Assembly: GCF_009674585.1 (NCBI RefSeq)
Contig: NZ_WKJP01000001.1
Coordinates: forward strand, 1,488,001-1,552,000
DNA length: 64,000 nt
Source: Haloferax marinisediminis
GTDB lineage: Archaea; Halobacteriota; Halobacteria; Halobacteriales; Haloferacaceae
Direction: 5' to 3'
Shown: positions 8,061 through 17,308 of the stretch, one piece after another
Numbering within the stretch: position 1 is the first letter of the stretch
Layout of the letters: every line of letters begins with the position of its first letter
Program-made: the position numbers and the translations under genes
Notes under the pieces: model-generated
What the model saw: the letters and a program-made list of their open reading frames with translations, nothing else
Database searches by the model: none
Told to the model about the DNA's origin: nothing

Positions 8061-8951
8061 ATGAGCATCGGACCCCTCGACGACGAGACGGTCGAGAAGT
8101 ATCGAGAAGCAGGGGAGGTCCTCCGAACGGTGATGGACGAGTCGGCCGAGATGGTCGAACCGGGCGTCACCCACCTCGAAGTGGCCGAATACGCAGAAGA
8201 ACGGATTCGTGAACTGGCCGATGGCTGTGCGTTCCCAGTCAACATCAGCGTCAACGAAGAAGCGTCGCACGCGAGTCCGGGCCGCGGCGACGACACCGTC
8301 TTCGGCGAGGACATGGTCTGTCTGGACATCGGCGTCCACGTCGACGGCTACATCGCCGACTCGGCGGTGACAGTGGACCTCTCGGGCAACGACGAACTCG
8401 TCGAATCCGCCGAAGAGGCGCTCGACGCCGCGCTCGACATGGTCGAAGCGGGCGCACACACCGGCGAAATCGGTGCTGAAATCGAAGACGTCATTCGGGG
8501 CTACGGCTACACGCCGGTTCTCAACCTCTCGGGCCACGGCGTCGAGCAGTGGGACGCGCACACCGACCCGACGATTCCGAACCGCGGGTCTGACCGCGGC
8601 GTCGAACTCGAAGTTGGCGACGTCGTCGCTATCGAACCGTTCGCAACCGACGGGTCCGGGAAAGTTACCGAAGGCTCGAAGAACGAGATTTACAGTCTCG
8701 TCCACGACCGCTCGGTCCGCGACCGAATGTCGCGCAAACTGCTCGACGAAGTCCGCGAGACGTACAAACTGCTCCCCTTCGCGGCCCGCTGGTTCGAAGG
8801 TGGCCGATCCGAGATGGCGATTCGCCGCCTCGAACAGCAGGGCGTCCTCCGTGGCTACCCCGTCCTGAAAGAAGAAGAGGGCGCGATGGTCGGACAGGCG
8901 GAAGACACTATCATCGTCACCGAAGACGGCTACGAGAACCTGACTCGATAG
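8061..8951 (+). CDS. map: Methionine aminopeptidase, type II
   Basis: This 296-residue enzyme removes the initiator methionine from new proteins. The five metal ligands of the pita-bread fold are visible: Asp89 (CLDIGVH), Asp100 (YIADSAV), His159 (SGHGVEQW), Glu192 (AIEPFAT) and Glu281 (GQAEDT), with the conserved His70 in EASH. The helical insertion after the His159 region and the total length match the archaeal type II enzyme without the eukaryotic N-terminal extension. An HIT-family gene follows 57 nt later on the same strand. Confidence 0.95.
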   Translation: MSIGPLDDETVEKYREAGEVLRTVMDESAEMVEPGVTHLEVAEYAEERIRELADGCAFPVNISVNEEASHASPGRGDDTVFGEDMVCLDIGVHVDGYIADSAVTVDLSGNDELVESAEEALDAALDMVEAGAHTGEIGAEIEDVIRGYGYTPVLNLSGHGVEQWDAHTDPTIPNRGSDRGVELEVGDVVAIEPFATDGSGKVTEGSKNEIYSLVHDRSVRDRMSRKLLDEVRETYKLLPFAARWFEGGRSEMAIRRLEQQGVLRGYPVLKEEEGAMVGQAEDTIIVTEDGYENLTR

Positions 8952-9008
8952 GGCTCTCGCCCACCAGCGACCGAAACGGCTTGCATCCCCCCGTTCGTTC
9001 ACCCCGTC

Positions 9009-9560
9009 ATGGACCAACTGTTCGCCCCGTGGCGCATCGAGTGGGTGACCCGAGACGGTGACCAGGATGCAGACGACGACTCCTGTCCCTTCTGTGCGCT
9101 TCCCGAACGCGACGACGACGCCGAGAGCAACATCGTCGCTCGCTCTGAACACTCGTTCGTCCTCCTCAACAACTACCCGTACGCACCGGGTCACGTGATG
9201 GTCATTCCGTACCGCCACACCGGCGACTTCGCGGACCTCACCGACGAGGAACTCCTCGACCACGCCCGGTTGAAGTCGCTCACACTCGACGCCCTCGACG
9301 CCGCGTTCGGCCCCGATGGCTTCAACGCCGGCGAGAACCTCGGCGGGTCGGCTGCGGGCGGGTCGATCGACGACCACCTCCACACCCACGTCGTCCCTCG
9401 GTGGAGCGGCGATACGAACTTCATGCCAGTCATCTCGGATACCAAAGTCCTCGTGCAAGCGCTGGACGACTCCTACGAGCATCTTCACGAGGCGTTCTCG
9501 GACCTCGATGGGTCCAGCACCGACGGCGACGACTCGGCGGTTATCTTCGATTTAGACTGA
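9009..9560 (+). CDS. HIT family nucleotide hydrolase/phosphorylase
   Basis: This 183-residue protein has the histidine-triad motif HLHTHVVPRW (123-132) and an N-terminal CPFC (26-29) that usually pairs with downstream residues to hold zinc in this subfamily. It begins with FAPWRIEWV, typical of archaeal and actinobacterial Ap4A-phosphorylase-like HIT proteins. Likely substrates are dinucleoside polyphosphates or nucleotidyl conjugates. The C-terminal 25 residues are acidic and probably disordered. Confidence 0.88.
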   Translation: MDQLFAPWRIEWVTRDGDQDADDDSCPFCALPERDDDAESNIVARSEHSFVLLNNYPYAPGHVMVIPYRHTGDFADLTDEELLDHARLKSLTLDALDAAFGPDGFNAGENLGGSAAGGSIDDHLHTHVVPRWSGDTNFMPVISDTKVLVQALDDSYEHLHEAFSDLDGSSTDGDDSAVIFDLD

Positions 9561-9641
9561 CTCAAAAACTCTCTTAATCGTCGTCTAAACGGCTGCTATC
9601 ACCCGAAGCGCATTTCAACCCCACACCCGAAAGCCAGTGTA

Positions 9642-10577
9642 ATGGAGCGGAAACGGGCCATCCGTCGGGTCGGTGTCGTCGTCCTCGTGGCCAACGCCAT
9701 ACTCGTCCTCGGGAAGGGGGCGGTGTGGTGGACGACTGGAAGTCTGGCGGTTGGGTCCGAAGCGGTGAACAGTCTCGCAGACGTCATCTACAGCACCATC
9801 ATTCTGGCGGGCCTCTATCTGACGACGAAACCGCCGGACTTCGAACACCCGCACGGACACGAGCGAATCGAACCGTTCGTCTCGCTGTTCGTCGCCGTCG
9901 GTATCTTCGCGGCGGGTGGCGCGATTCTCTGGCAGAGTACGAGCAGTATTCTCAACCAGAGCTACGGCGGTGCCGCAGGGATGCTCGGTGTCGTCGTCCT
10001 CGTCGGCGCCGGCGTGTTCAAATTCGCGCTCTATCGCTACTGCCTGGACGTCGGTAAAACGCGGAACTCCCCCGCGCTCGTCGCCGCCGCACTCGACAAC
10101 CGCAACGACATCCTCACGGCGGCGGCCGCACTCGTCGGTGTCCTCGGCGCACAGTTCGGCTATCCGATTTTGGACCCGCTGGCCGCGATGGTCGTCTCCA
10201 TCGGCATCGTCTACACCGGGTACGAAATCGTCCGCGACAACGTGAACTACCTCGTCGGTGCTGCCCCACCCGAGTACCTCCGCGCACTCATCGTGCAGAC
10301 GGCGCTGTCCCACCCGGACGTGAAAGGTGCCCACGACGTGGTGGCCCACTACGTCGGCCCGGAAATCGACGTGAGTCTCCACATCGAAGTCGAAGGCGAC
10401 ATGACGCTCGCGGAGGCCCACGACATCGAGACGTGGGTCGTCCAAGCCATCCGCAACATCGACGAAGTCGACGACGTGTTCGTCCACATCGACCCCAGGG
10501 AACTCGGCGAGTGGAAAGAAGACCCGGACGCAGAGCGGTTTACACCGTTCACGCCCGACGGCGGCGATGGAAAGTAG
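9642..10577 (+). CDS. Cation diffusion facilitator (CDF) metal transporter
   Basis: This 311-residue membrane protein exports divalent metal (Zn, Co, Mn or Fe) against protons. About six transmembrane helices fill residues 8-205, followed by a cytoplasmic ferredoxin-like domain (about 210-290, VQTALSHPDVKGAHDVVAHYVGPE). The helix-2 site reads EAVNSLADV, with Asn in the first position where zinc-specific members usually have His or Asp. The helix-5 site is ALDNRNDI. The cytosolic HPHGHERIEP loop is conserved in CDFs. The Asn substitution argues against a classical zinc-only transporter. Confidence 0.88.
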   Translation: MERKRAIRRVGVVVLVANAILVLGKGAVWWTTGSLAVGSEAVNSLADVIYSTIILAGLYLTTKPPDFEHPHGHERIEPFVSLFVAVGIFAAGGAILWQSTSSILNQSYGGAAGMLGVVVLVGAGVFKFALYRYCLDVGKTRNSPALVAAALDNRNDILTAAAALVGVLGAQFGYPILDPLAAMVVSIGIVYTGYEIVRDNVNYLVGAAPPEYLRALIVQTALSHPDVKGAHDVVAHYVGPEIDVSLHIEVEGDMTLAEAHDIETWVVQAIRNIDEVDDVFVHIDPRELGEWKEDPDAERFTPFTPDGGDGK

Positions 10578-10601
10578 CGTCGGACACCACTGATTCTCCC
10601 G

Positions 10602-11192
10602 TTAGAGTGCGTCTTGCAGTTCGAGCCTGACGGTTCCCAGATACGGGACGTGGAACTGCGCTTTGGCCTTAATCCACTCGGGACGGACGGGTGGCGCGAT
10701 GCTGGACGCCTGGTCGTAGTAGCCGTTATTGTCGCCTTGGGTGATGTACCCTGCATGCGGTGCGGGACAGTTCCGCAACTCTGCACAGGAGTTCGCACCG
10801 CGGACGTACGCGCTGTTCGCTTCGTCGTACCAGTTCTCACCGGCGTCGACGTAGAACACCGCTCGGTGGATTATCGGTGACCCGTCTCTCGTCGGCGGTG
10901 CGTACACGATAACGTCACCTTCGGCACCGACTCTCTGGTATCCATCACTCGCACTCGCCGTGACGATGCCGTGGTCGTCAGCACTGGGGCCAGCGTACCT
11001 GTCCTCGTCTGTGACGACGACGAGGTCACCGCGTTCGAGATGTGGCTCCATACTGCCACTCTCGACGGCGACCATGGGTGGCCAGACGCCGGTGACCGCA
11101 AAGAGAACGAGACCGACGAGAGTGACGGCGAGAACGAGTTGGAGCGCATCTCGGGCGACGAGTCGCGAGAGTGGCGGGGCGTCAGCTGACAC
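10602..11192 (-). CDS. Signal peptidase I, archaeal type
   Basis: From the GTG at 11192 the protein has 196 residues. One membrane anchor (about 16-36) is followed by the catalytic box ESGSMEPHLERGDLV with Ser47, the ligand-pocket segment and HRA in SPIIHRAVF, and the late GDNNGYYDQ. The archaeal/ER-type enzyme uses Ser with His rather than Lys, as here. It cleaves Sec signal peptides outside the membrane. The frame is open to an ATG at 11294, but the extra 34 residues are not acidic and would overlap the promoter of the divergent gene, so I prefer the shorter form; the start is not certain. Confidence 0.85.
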   Translation of the reverse strand: MSADAPPLSRLVARDALQLVLAVTLVGLVLFAVTGVWPPMVAVESGSMEPHLERGDLVVVTDEDRYAGPSADDHGIVTASASDGYQRVGAEGDVIVYAPPTRDGSPIIHRAVFYVDAGENWYDEANSAYVRGANSCAELRNCPAPHAGYITQGDNNGYYDQASSIAPPVRPEWIKAKAQFHVPYLGTVRLELQDAL

Positions 11193-11305
11193 ACGCGATG
11201 CTGTGTTCCGAGTGACAACAAGGTATCGGTGGGGGAATAGTACGTCCGTCAGCTTCCTGGGGACAAGTATATGTGTCACGGTCACATGTGGCAAGGTGCA
11301 TCGCT

Positions 11306-11575
11306 ATGAAACCGTGTCACCGTTGTCAGGCGGTCGTCGACGAGTACATCCTGGATAAACAACTCGAACCCTTGCGCGACCTCACAGTTGACGAATTCAA
11401 CATCTGTGCGGACTGTGCGACAATCGTTGCTGATGCGTGTGTGGAGTGTGGCGGCGGCGTGTACGTCCCTCGTACCGAATCAACCACTCCTGACTACTGT
11501 CCCGCATGTCGGTCCGACCTCATACGCCGTACCGGCCACGACCCCGGTTGGCACTGTGATGCTGTGTCTCCCTGA
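11306..11575 (+). CDS. DUF7571-like zinc-ribbon protein
   Basis: This 89-residue protein is rich in paired cysteines: CHRC at the N-terminus, CADC, CVECGG and CPAC. These eight cysteines can make two zinc ribbons. The N-terminal MKPCHRCQAVVDEYILDKQ is characteristic of a conserved haloarchaeal family that I recall as DUF7571; its function is unknown. The start at 11306 is chosen because the conserved family sequence begins there. It is divergent from the signal peptidase. Confidence 0.7.
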   Translation: MKPCHRCQAVVDEYILDKQLEPLRDLTVDEFNICADCATIVADACVECGGGVYVPRTESTTPDYCPACRSDLIRRTGHDPGWHCDAVSP

Positions 11576-11701
11576 CCGACACCGCAGACCACGCCCTCTT
11601 TTGGTTCCGACAGTCAGTCTGCGTTTTCAACAGTACAGATGATTTCAACAACCGTCGCATACCGAGCGAAGGTTTAAGGACGAATCGGACGCAGACCGTC
11701 C

Positions 11702-12451
11702 ATGGAATCGGATGGCGTCATCGACTTCTACGACACGTGGGCCCCGTTCTACGACGCAGAGGAGACACCGACGACGGACGTGTCGTACTACGTCGCCCGC
11801 GCCAGTGAGGTGGATGGTCGCGTCCTCGAAGTTGGGTGTGGCACCGGACGAATCTACCTCGAACTGCTCCGTGAGAACATCGACGCCGCCGGAATCGACC
11901 TCTCGGAATCGATGCTCGACCGCCTCCGAGAGAAAGCGACCGCCGAGGGACTGGAACCCGAGGTATGGCAGGCAGACATGCGGGAGTTCACCGTCGATGC
12001 GCCGTTCGACCTCGTCATCGTCCCCTTTCGGGCGTTCCTCCACAACCTGACTATCGACGACCAACTGGCCGCACTCCGGTCGCTCCTCGATGCGACGGCC
12101 GACGACGGCGAGTTGGTGCTGAACTTCTACGCGCCTGACTGCGAGTTCGTCGTCGAGAACTACGGCGTCGAAGAAACGGAAGCAGTCGAGGTTACGGGCG
12201 AACCGCACCGAGTGCTCCACCGTGCCGACTTCGAAGACGAAATCGACGCCATCGTCCGGGGCGAAAAGGTCCTCTTGGACGAACACGACGAGGTGGTCGC
12301 CTCTGAGACCTACCGATTGAAGTCGGTCTCGAAACGCGAGTTCGAACTCCTGTTGCGACTCGTCGGCGTGTCGTCGTGGACGCTGACGAACTTCGACGGC
12401 GACCCACCAGCGTCGGCAAAAGACGAACTCGTGTGGTCGATTCGACCGTAA
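11702..12451 (+). CDS. SAM-dependent class I methyltransferase
   Basis: This 249-residue protein has a complete Rossmann methyltransferase core. Motif I is VLEVGCGTGRIYLEL (about residues 40-54), motif II is AGIDLSESML with the SAM-ribose acidic residue, motif III surrounds WQADMREF, and motif IV follows in DLVIVPFRAFLHN. The substrate cannot be inferred. A box GGTTTAAGG (11670-11678) lies about 26 nt before the ATG, so it has its own leaderless promoter. It ends convergently 18 nt from the tRNA methylthiotransferase gene. Confidence 0.85.
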   Translation: MESDGVIDFYDTWAPFYDAEETPTTDVSYYVARASEVDGRVLEVGCGTGRIYLELLRENIDAAGIDLSESMLDRLREKATAEGLEPEVWQADMREFTVDAPFDLVIVPFRAFLHNLTIDDQLAALRSLLDATADDGELVLNFYAPDCEFVVENYGVEETEAVEVTGEPHRVLHRADFEDEIDAIVRGEKVLLDEHDEVVASETYRLKSVSKREFELLLRLVGVSSWTLTNFDGDPPASAKDELVWSIRP

Positions 12452-12469
12452 AAGTGGGTCCGCAGTCTC

Positions 12470-13750
12470 TCAGGCCGCTTTCGGCTCGACTCGTGTTTCG
12501 ACCGGTTCGCCGAAGGCGTAGACAGTCTGGTGAGCGGTGACCGTCACGCGAGCGAAGTCACCAGGTTCGAGGCCGTGTTCGGAGGCGTTCTGGACGATGA
12601 TTTGCCGATAGGCCTCGTCGCGGCACTTCACGGAGTCGCCAGTTCCCTCTTCGACGACGAGCACGTCGTGTTCGGTGCCGACCATCTCTTCGTACGCGGC
12701 GGCGACGATGTCCATCTTGGCTTCGGACATCTCCTTCGACCGCTCTTTCTTGATGGTCCCACCGAGGCCCTTCAGGTCGGCAGCGTCGGTGCCGGGGCGC
12801 TTCGAGAAGCGCGTGACGTTGATCTTCTCGGGGCGAATCTCGCGGAGCAGGTCCATCGACTTCGCGTGGTCCTCGTCGGTTTCGGTTGGGTAGCCGACGA
12901 TGAAGTCCGTCGAGAGCGTCCAATAGCCGAGCGTCTCGTCGAACGTCTCGACGATGTCACGGAACTTGTCGACGCGGTGCTGGCGGCGCATGTGTTCGAG
13001 GACTTCGTCGGACCCCGACTGCACGGGCGCGTGGATGAAGTTGTAGAGTTTGTCGTGCTTTGCGAACACGTCCGCGAGTTCCTGCCGGATGCCGTGGACG
13101 CCGCCGGGGTTGGCCATGCCGACACGAACGCGGAAGTCGCCCTCGATTTCCGAGCAGATGCGGTCGAGGAGTTCCGGAAGCTTCCGGTCGCCTTTGTCCC
13201 AGCCGTAGACGCCGGTGTCCTGGCCGGTGATGCGGAGTTCCTTCGCACCGGCGTGGACGAGTGCGCGGGCTTTCTCGACGTTCTCTTCGACCGATGGGGA
13301 GTCGACGCGACCGGTCGCGAACTTCGTGATGCAGTACGAACAGTTCGACATGCACCCGCGGGCGATGGGGAGGATGCCGACGACGCCGTCTAAGACGGGT
13401 TCGACACCCGGGCCGGGCGTCGGACATTCGCCGTTGGTGACGGCAGTCGGCACGTCGTCCCAGTGGAGAATCTGGGCGTCGATGCCCTCCTCGCGGAAGT
13501 CGTTCCCCTGTGCGAGCGCCATACAGCCGGTGATGATGAGGTCGGCCGTTTCCTGTTCGAGTTCTTTGGCCCGACGGAGCATGTTCCGCTCCGTCTTCTC
13601 CACGACCGTACAGGTGTTCATGATGGCAACGTCGGCTTCCTCGGGACCATCGACGCGGTAGTGACCCGCGTCGCGGAGCGCACTCTCGATGGCACGGCTC
13701 TCGCCGCGATTCGAGGTACAGCCGTACGTCTCGATGTGGTATCGGGCCAT
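12470..13750 (-). CDS. Radical SAM tRNA-t6A37 methylthiotransferase, archaeal MtaB/CDKAL1 type
   Basis: This 426-residue enzyme adds a methylthio group to t6A37 of ANN-decoding tRNAs. The N-terminal MTTase cluster cysteines are Cys11, Cys47 and Cys76, and the radical-SAM cluster is RGCMSNCSYC with Cys133, Cys137 and Cys140. A TRAM domain closes the protein (about 360-420). The RGCMSNCSYCITKFATG form and the overall layout fit the archaeal/eukaryotic e-MtaB group rather than bacterial MiaB or RimO. The start at 13750 (MARYHIETYGC) is preferred because the frame upstream is not haloarchaeal-like. Confidence 0.9.
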   Translation of the reverse strand: MARYHIETYGCTSNRGESRAIESALRDAGHYRVDGPEEADVAIMNTCTVVEKTERNMLRRAKELEQETADLIITGCMALAQGNDFREEGIDAQILHWDDVPTAVTNGECPTPGPGVEPVLDGVVGILPIARGCMSNCSYCITKFATGRVDSPSVEENVEKARALVHAGAKELRITGQDTGVYGWDKGDRKLPELLDRICSEIEGDFRVRVGMANPGGVHGIRQELADVFAKHDKLYNFIHAPVQSGSDEVLEHMRRQHRVDKFRDIVETFDETLGYWTLSTDFIVGYPTETDEDHAKSMDLLREIRPEKINVTRFSKRPGTDAADLKGLGGTIKKERSKEMSEAKMDIVAAAYEEMVGTEHDVLVVEEGTGDSVKCRDEAYRQIIVQNASEHGLEPGDFARVTVTAHQTVYAFGEPVETRVEPKAA

Positions 13751-13944
13751 TCGGTTACTCCAAGTATCGGGTGCGCGGCCAAAAGCGACGCGGTATCCGA
13801 CGAGACGACGACGGACTCGAAGGCTGTGAAAGACGGTGACCACGTACGATGGAGTCACATCCACTCTCCCTCGAATCACGTTCCGTATTCTGGATCTTCA
13901 GCCGCTGTAGATGCTCTGGTCGCCGGAATCATCCGTAAAACCGC

Positions 13945-13979
13945 GAATATAATTCATGCCCTCATCCGTTGTATATAGA
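13945..13979 (+). promoter_or_regulatory. Promoter region of the DUF5518 gene
   Basis: Two AT-rich boxes, AATATAAT (13946-13953) and GTATATAG (13971-13978), precede the ATG at 13986. The first is about 36 nt upstream and the second only about 10, so a short leader from the first box is more likely. Nothing else is seen between 13751 and 13945. Confidence 0.4.
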
Positions 13980-13985
13980 TTTGCT

Positions 13986-14387
13986 ATGGAACTTAGTCTA
14001 CGCGCGATTGCATACGGTTTCGCCGCAACACTCGTCATCGGGTTACTCAGTGGCTTCACAGTGCCGTTTACGAGCTTCACTCTCCCGACGATTGGGTACA
14101 TCCTGACCGGGATTATCGGTGGGTTCGTCGCTGGATACATGGTCACGACGGGAACGACAGACGGCGCGATTAACGGCCTCGTCGCAACGACTGTCGGTGC
14201 CATATTCGTCGCCATCGGACTCGTCCTGTTCAACATCCTGTTCACAGGCGTGTTCTTCGGCCTGACCACGTTCGCGGCCGCCATCGTCATCATCGCGATC
14301 GCCGGCATCCCGGGCGCCCTCGGTGGCGCAGTCGGCAGCATGATGCACGACCGCTCCGCAGAACGTGCCGGCAGACCCGCTGCCTGA
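13986..14387 (+). CDS. DUF5518-type four-helix membrane protein
   Basis: This 133-residue protein consists of four hydrophobic segments (about 6-24, 32-51, 58-82 and 88-113) with short loops and a charged C-terminus containing the MMHDRSAERAG tail. Glycine-rich helices such as GYILTGIIGGFVAGYMVT are typical of the small haloarchaeal DUF5518 membrane family. Function is unknown. It is followed by a leadered gene with a strong inverted repeat, so it probably ends its own transcript. Confidence 0.7.
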   Translation: MELSLRAIAYGFAATLVIGLLSGFTVPFTSFTLPTIGYILTGIIGGFVAGYMVTTGTTDGAINGLVATTVGAIFVAIGLVLFNILFTGVFFGLTTFAAAIVIIAIAGIPGALGGAVGSMMHDRSAERAGRPAA

Positions 14388-14466
14388 GTTCGCACAGCGG
14401 ACGTGCGAAACAGCCGGCCCAGATTCCTTCTTATTCGACTGTCCCTTCGAGCGAGAGCAGCCCATT

Positions 14467-14499
14467 TTCACAACAAGGTACTTGTCACCCTGTTGTGAA
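14467..14499 (+). promoter_or_regulatory. 12-bp stem inverted repeat in the leader of the PQQ-lipoprotein gene
   Basis: TTCACAACA and TGTTGTGAA pair perfectly over 9 bp (14467-14475 with 14491-14499). After one mismatch, GGT/ACC adds 3 bp, leaving a 7-nt loop. It ends 10 nt before the ATG at 14510. A TTATT box at 14431-14435 would start transcription near 14460, so the repeat lies in the mRNA leader. It could be an operator or an RNA hairpin controlling translation. Confidence 0.6.
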
Positions 14500-14509
14500 C
14501 TCGTGACCA

Positions 14510-15778
14510 ATGAATTCGCGCGATACGCCCTCCAGTCGACGCGAAGTCGGCGGACGGCGGTCACCTTCGTCGGGACACCGACTACAACGGCGTGACGTGC
14601 TTCGACTCGCCGGCGCAGGCACGCTCGCCGCGCTCACCGGATGCCTCGGTGGCAACGACGCCGGGTCGACCGGCGACGGCCGTGCCGACTGGCCACATCC
14701 GAACTTCTCGCCACGGGGAACCAGCTACAATCCCCGAGCGGTTGGACCGTCATCGAAACCGAGCGAAGCGTGGGGCGTGGAGGTCGGCGGGTTGGGACTG
14801 GCTCGGCCGACCGTCTACGAAGATACGGTCTACTACGCGACGGCTGAGCAACTCCGGGCCTTCGCCGTCGAGGACGGGACGGAGCGCTGGTCGGTCGACG
14901 TAGAGTCACGAAGTGGGTTCAGGTCGCCGGTGACCGTCGACTCCGACCACGTCTACATCGGCCAGACGGGAACCAGAACGGGAGTCCTCGCGTTCACCCA
15001 CGACGGCGAAGAGGTGTGGCACGCGCCGACCGAGTCGAGCGTCTGGGCATCGGTACTCCGTCCGAATCCTGATGACGACCACGTCTACGCGGCCGATACA
15101 GACAGCAACGTCTTCCGTATCCGAGCGAGCGACGGTACTGTCGAGTGGCAAACAACCGTGTTCGGTCCTGTGGTCAGGCTGGTTGCTCGATGGGACGAAC
15201 TGGTCGTCGGGACCGAGGCTGGCGAAGTCGTCGCACTCCTCGATTCGGGGGCAGAACCGACGGGCATGTGGCGGACGAAACTTCCCGGGTCGATACAGGC
15301 ACTCTCCATCATCTCTGGCGGTGACGTCATCGCAGGCGCGTTCGGGGCAGGAGTCGCCCACCTTCGAGGTGCCGGCCGTGCCGGTCGAATCGGGTGGCAT
15401 CAAACCGAGTCCTCGCCGCACCGCTCCGTGGTCGTCGGGCCGGACCGCGTGTTTTCCACCGACGGGAGCGGCATCCACGCCTACGACGAAAACGACGGGT
15501 CATCCTCGTGGAACGCCGACGGCGACTACTTCGCGCCGCCTGCTGGTGCTGGGGACACGATTTTCGTCTCAGAGACGAGCGACGGGGGCGGTGTCATCGC
15601 CTACGACCGCTCGGGTGGAATCGGCGTCGGAGGCGCGAGACTCGGTAACCATCGCTGGGAGTACTCGTTAGAGGGCGGTGCTGCGACAGGACCGACGCCT
15701 GCACACGACACGCTGTTCGTCGTCGAAGATGGCGGCGAAAACGACTCTGCGAGATTGGTCGCGTTGCGGGAAGAGTAG
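14510..15778 (+). CDS. PQQ-type beta-propeller lipoprotein, Tat exported
   Basis: This 422-residue protein has a Tat motif (RRDVLRLAG from residue 27) and a lipobox ending in Cys45 (ALTGC), so it is probably exported folded and anchored by lipid at the cell surface. The rest is a chain of PQQ/quinoprotein-like blades (for example DTVYYATAEQLRAFAVEDG, DHVYAADTDSNVFRIRASDG and DTIFVSETSDGGGVIAYD) that build a propeller. It lacks other domains, so it is more likely a binding or scaffold protein than an alcohol dehydrogenase. Its leader carries a strong inverted repeat. Confidence 0.82.
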   Translation: MNSRDTPSSRREVGGRRSPSSGHRLQRRDVLRLAGAGTLAALTGCLGGNDAGSTGDGRADWPHPNFSPRGTSYNPRAVGPSSKPSEAWGVEVGGLGLARPTVYEDTVYYATAEQLRAFAVEDGTERWSVDVESRSGFRSPVTVDSDHVYIGQTGTRTGVLAFTHDGEEVWHAPTESSVWASVLRPNPDDDHVYAADTDSNVFRIRASDGTVEWQTTVFGPVVRLVARWDELVVGTEAGEVVALLDSGAEPTGMWRTKLPGSIQALSIISGGDVIAGAFGAGVAHLRGAGRAGRIGWHQTESSPHRSVVVGPDRVFSTDGSGIHAYDENDGSSSWNADGDYFAPPAGAGDTIFVSETSDGGGVIAYDRSGGIGVGGARLGNHRWEYSLEGGAATGPTPAHDTLFVVEDGGENDSARLVALREE

Positions 15779-15790
15779 CAGAACAGACCG

Positions 15791-16429
15791 TTATTCGTCT
15801 GGCGCGCCCGAGACGATTTCGACACCTGAAGACGCACCGATACGCTCGGCACCTGCTTCGAACATCGCCAGCGCGTCCTCGTAGGACCCCACGCCGCCGG
15901 ACGCCTTCACGGGTAGATACTCCGCCATGAGTTCGACGTCTTCGACCGTCGCGCCACCGTCTGCGAATCCGGTCGAGGTCTTGACGAAGGCGGCGTCTGC
16001 TTCGACTGCCGCCTCACAGGCACGGTGCTTTTCCTCGTCCGTGAGGAGCGCCGTCTCGATGATGACCTTCACCGGGATGGGGACGGCTGCGACGACTTCC
16101 GAGATATCCTCGGCGACGAGTTCGTCTTCGCCGGCTTTGAGCCGACCGACGTTGATGACCATGTCGAGTTCGTCGGCGCCAGCCTTCCAGGCGTCGACCG
16201 CTTCTTCGCGCTTCGCGGCCGTCGTGTTCTGGCCGTGGGGAAAGCCGATGACCGTGGCGAGGACGACGTCTGGAGCGTACTCACTGGCTTCGGCGACGTA
16301 ACACGGCGGGATGCAGGCGTTCATCCCCCATTCGGCGGCGTCGTCGAGGATGGCTTCGACGTCTTTCATCGTCGTCTCGGGTCCGAGGACCGTGTGGTCG
16401 ATACGGGGCGCGAGGTCGTCTCGGTTCAT
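15791..16429 (-). CDS. deoC: Deoxyribose-phosphate aldolase
   Basis: This 212-residue class I aldolase splits 2-deoxyribose 5-phosphate into glyceraldehyde 3-phosphate and acetaldehyde. The Schiff-base lysine is Lys150 in [10 protein letters not shown]; the helper residues are Asp89 (ELDMVINVG) and the lysine in PVKASGGVG near residue 182. The length matches archaeal DeoC. The start at 16429 ([13 protein letters not shown]) fits the family N-terminus, with a box CTTTAGG on the minus strand (16451-16457) about 26 nt upstream. With the nucleoside phosphorylase and PfkB kinase nearby it fits nucleoside salvage, though not in one operon. Confidence 0.92.
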   Translation of the reverse strand: MNRDDLAPRIDHTVLGPETTMKDVEAILDDAAEWGMNACIPPCYVAEASEYAPDVVLATVIGFPHGQNTTAAKREEAVDAWKAGADELDMVINVGRLKAGEDELVAEDISEVVAAVPIPVKVIIETALLTDEEKHRACEAAVEADAAFVKTSTGFADGGATVEDVELMAEYLPVKASGGVGSYEDALAMFEAGAERIGASSGVEIVSGAPDE

Positions 16430-16495
16430 ACCGGGTGGAGGCGACGGGGACCTAAAGAACGTAAGGCTTTCACGCCGCCCGGTTGGGCCTCTTGC

Positions 16496-17308
16496 ATGGC
16501 CATCCTCCCCGAAGGATTCGCGCTTCCCCCACTGCCGTATCTCGTCGTCCTCGTCGCTGGCCTCGTCGGCGTCGGTGTCGGCCTCGTTAGAACGCGCCCG
16601 TCTGTCTCGGAGGGGCACATCCTCGCACTCGTTCCGTGGATGGTGTCGGGGTCGGCGCTTCACGTCCTCTACGTCGTCGGACTGCTCCCGTCCGCTATCG
16701 AACCGTTCGGCGGGACGCCCGCAGTCTACCTCACTGTCGCAGTGCTCGCCGGAGCAACGTGGCTTGCACTGGCGCTCGCCGAGTCTGCGTCTCCTCGAAA
16801 CCTCGCACTCCCGGGTATCGTCCTCGCGGGACTGCTCGTCGTACTCGCCCTCGGTAGCGGACTGGCCGCCGGGACGCTCAGCCCACTCTGGCCCGGAATC
16901 GCCCTCGCCGTTGCGTTACTCATCACGCCCGTGACGTGGGGTGTCCTGACCCGAATCGACCCCAACGCAGCGGTCGCAGGCACCCTCGGCGTCGTCGCCA
17001 TCTTCGGACACGCGCTCGACGGTGTCTCGACTGCCGTCGGCATCGACGTTCTCGGCTTCGGCGAGCGAACACCACTCTCGCGTCTCATTCTCGAAGCGGC
17101 CGGTGCACTTCCAACGGCGGACATCATCGGGACCGGGTGGCTCTTCGTCCTCGTGAAACTCGCCGTTGTGAGTGTCGTCGTGGCGCTCCTCGCCGATTAC
17201 GTCCGCGAGGAACCCGTCGAAGGGTCGCTTCTCTTGGGGCTCGTCGCTGCCGTTGGACTCGGACCCGGCGTCCACAACCTGCTGTTGTTCGCAATCTCGG
17301 GAGCCTAA
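16496..17308 (+). CDS. DUF63 family polytopic membrane protein
   Basis: This 270-residue protein is almost entirely membrane-embedded, with seven to eight predicted helices. It contains DUF63-like features: an N-terminal [18 protein letters not shown], a conserved charged loop before [14 protein letters not shown], and [21 protein letters not shown] with a conserved His-Asp in a helix. The family is restricted to archaea and has no proven function. It is divergent from deoC with 66 nt between the starts. Confidence 0.75.
   Translation: MAILPEGFALPPLPYLVVLVAGLVGVGVGLVRTRPSVSEGHILALVPWMVSGSALHVLYVVGLLPSAIEPFGGTPAVYLTVAVLAGATWLALALAESASPRNLALPGIVLAGLLVVLALGSGLAAGTLSPLWPGIALAVALLITPVTWGVLTRIDPNAAVAGTLGVVAIFGHALDGVSTAVGIDVLGFGERTPLSRLILEAAGALPTADIIGTGWLFVLVKLAVVSVVVALLADYVREEPVEGSLLLGLVAAVGLGPGVHNLLLFAISGA

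Noticed and set aside
7965-9488. A 507-codon minus-strand open frame opposite map and the HIT gene
   Set aside because: It is the antisense shadow of two well-supported genes. Its translation is Val/Arg/Asp-rich with no motifs. G/C at third positions keeps such frames open in this genome.
9615-10487. Long minus-strand frame opposite the CDF transporter
   Set aside because: It is a shadow of a transporter with clear helices and metal-site residues; the antisense protein has no recognisable fold.
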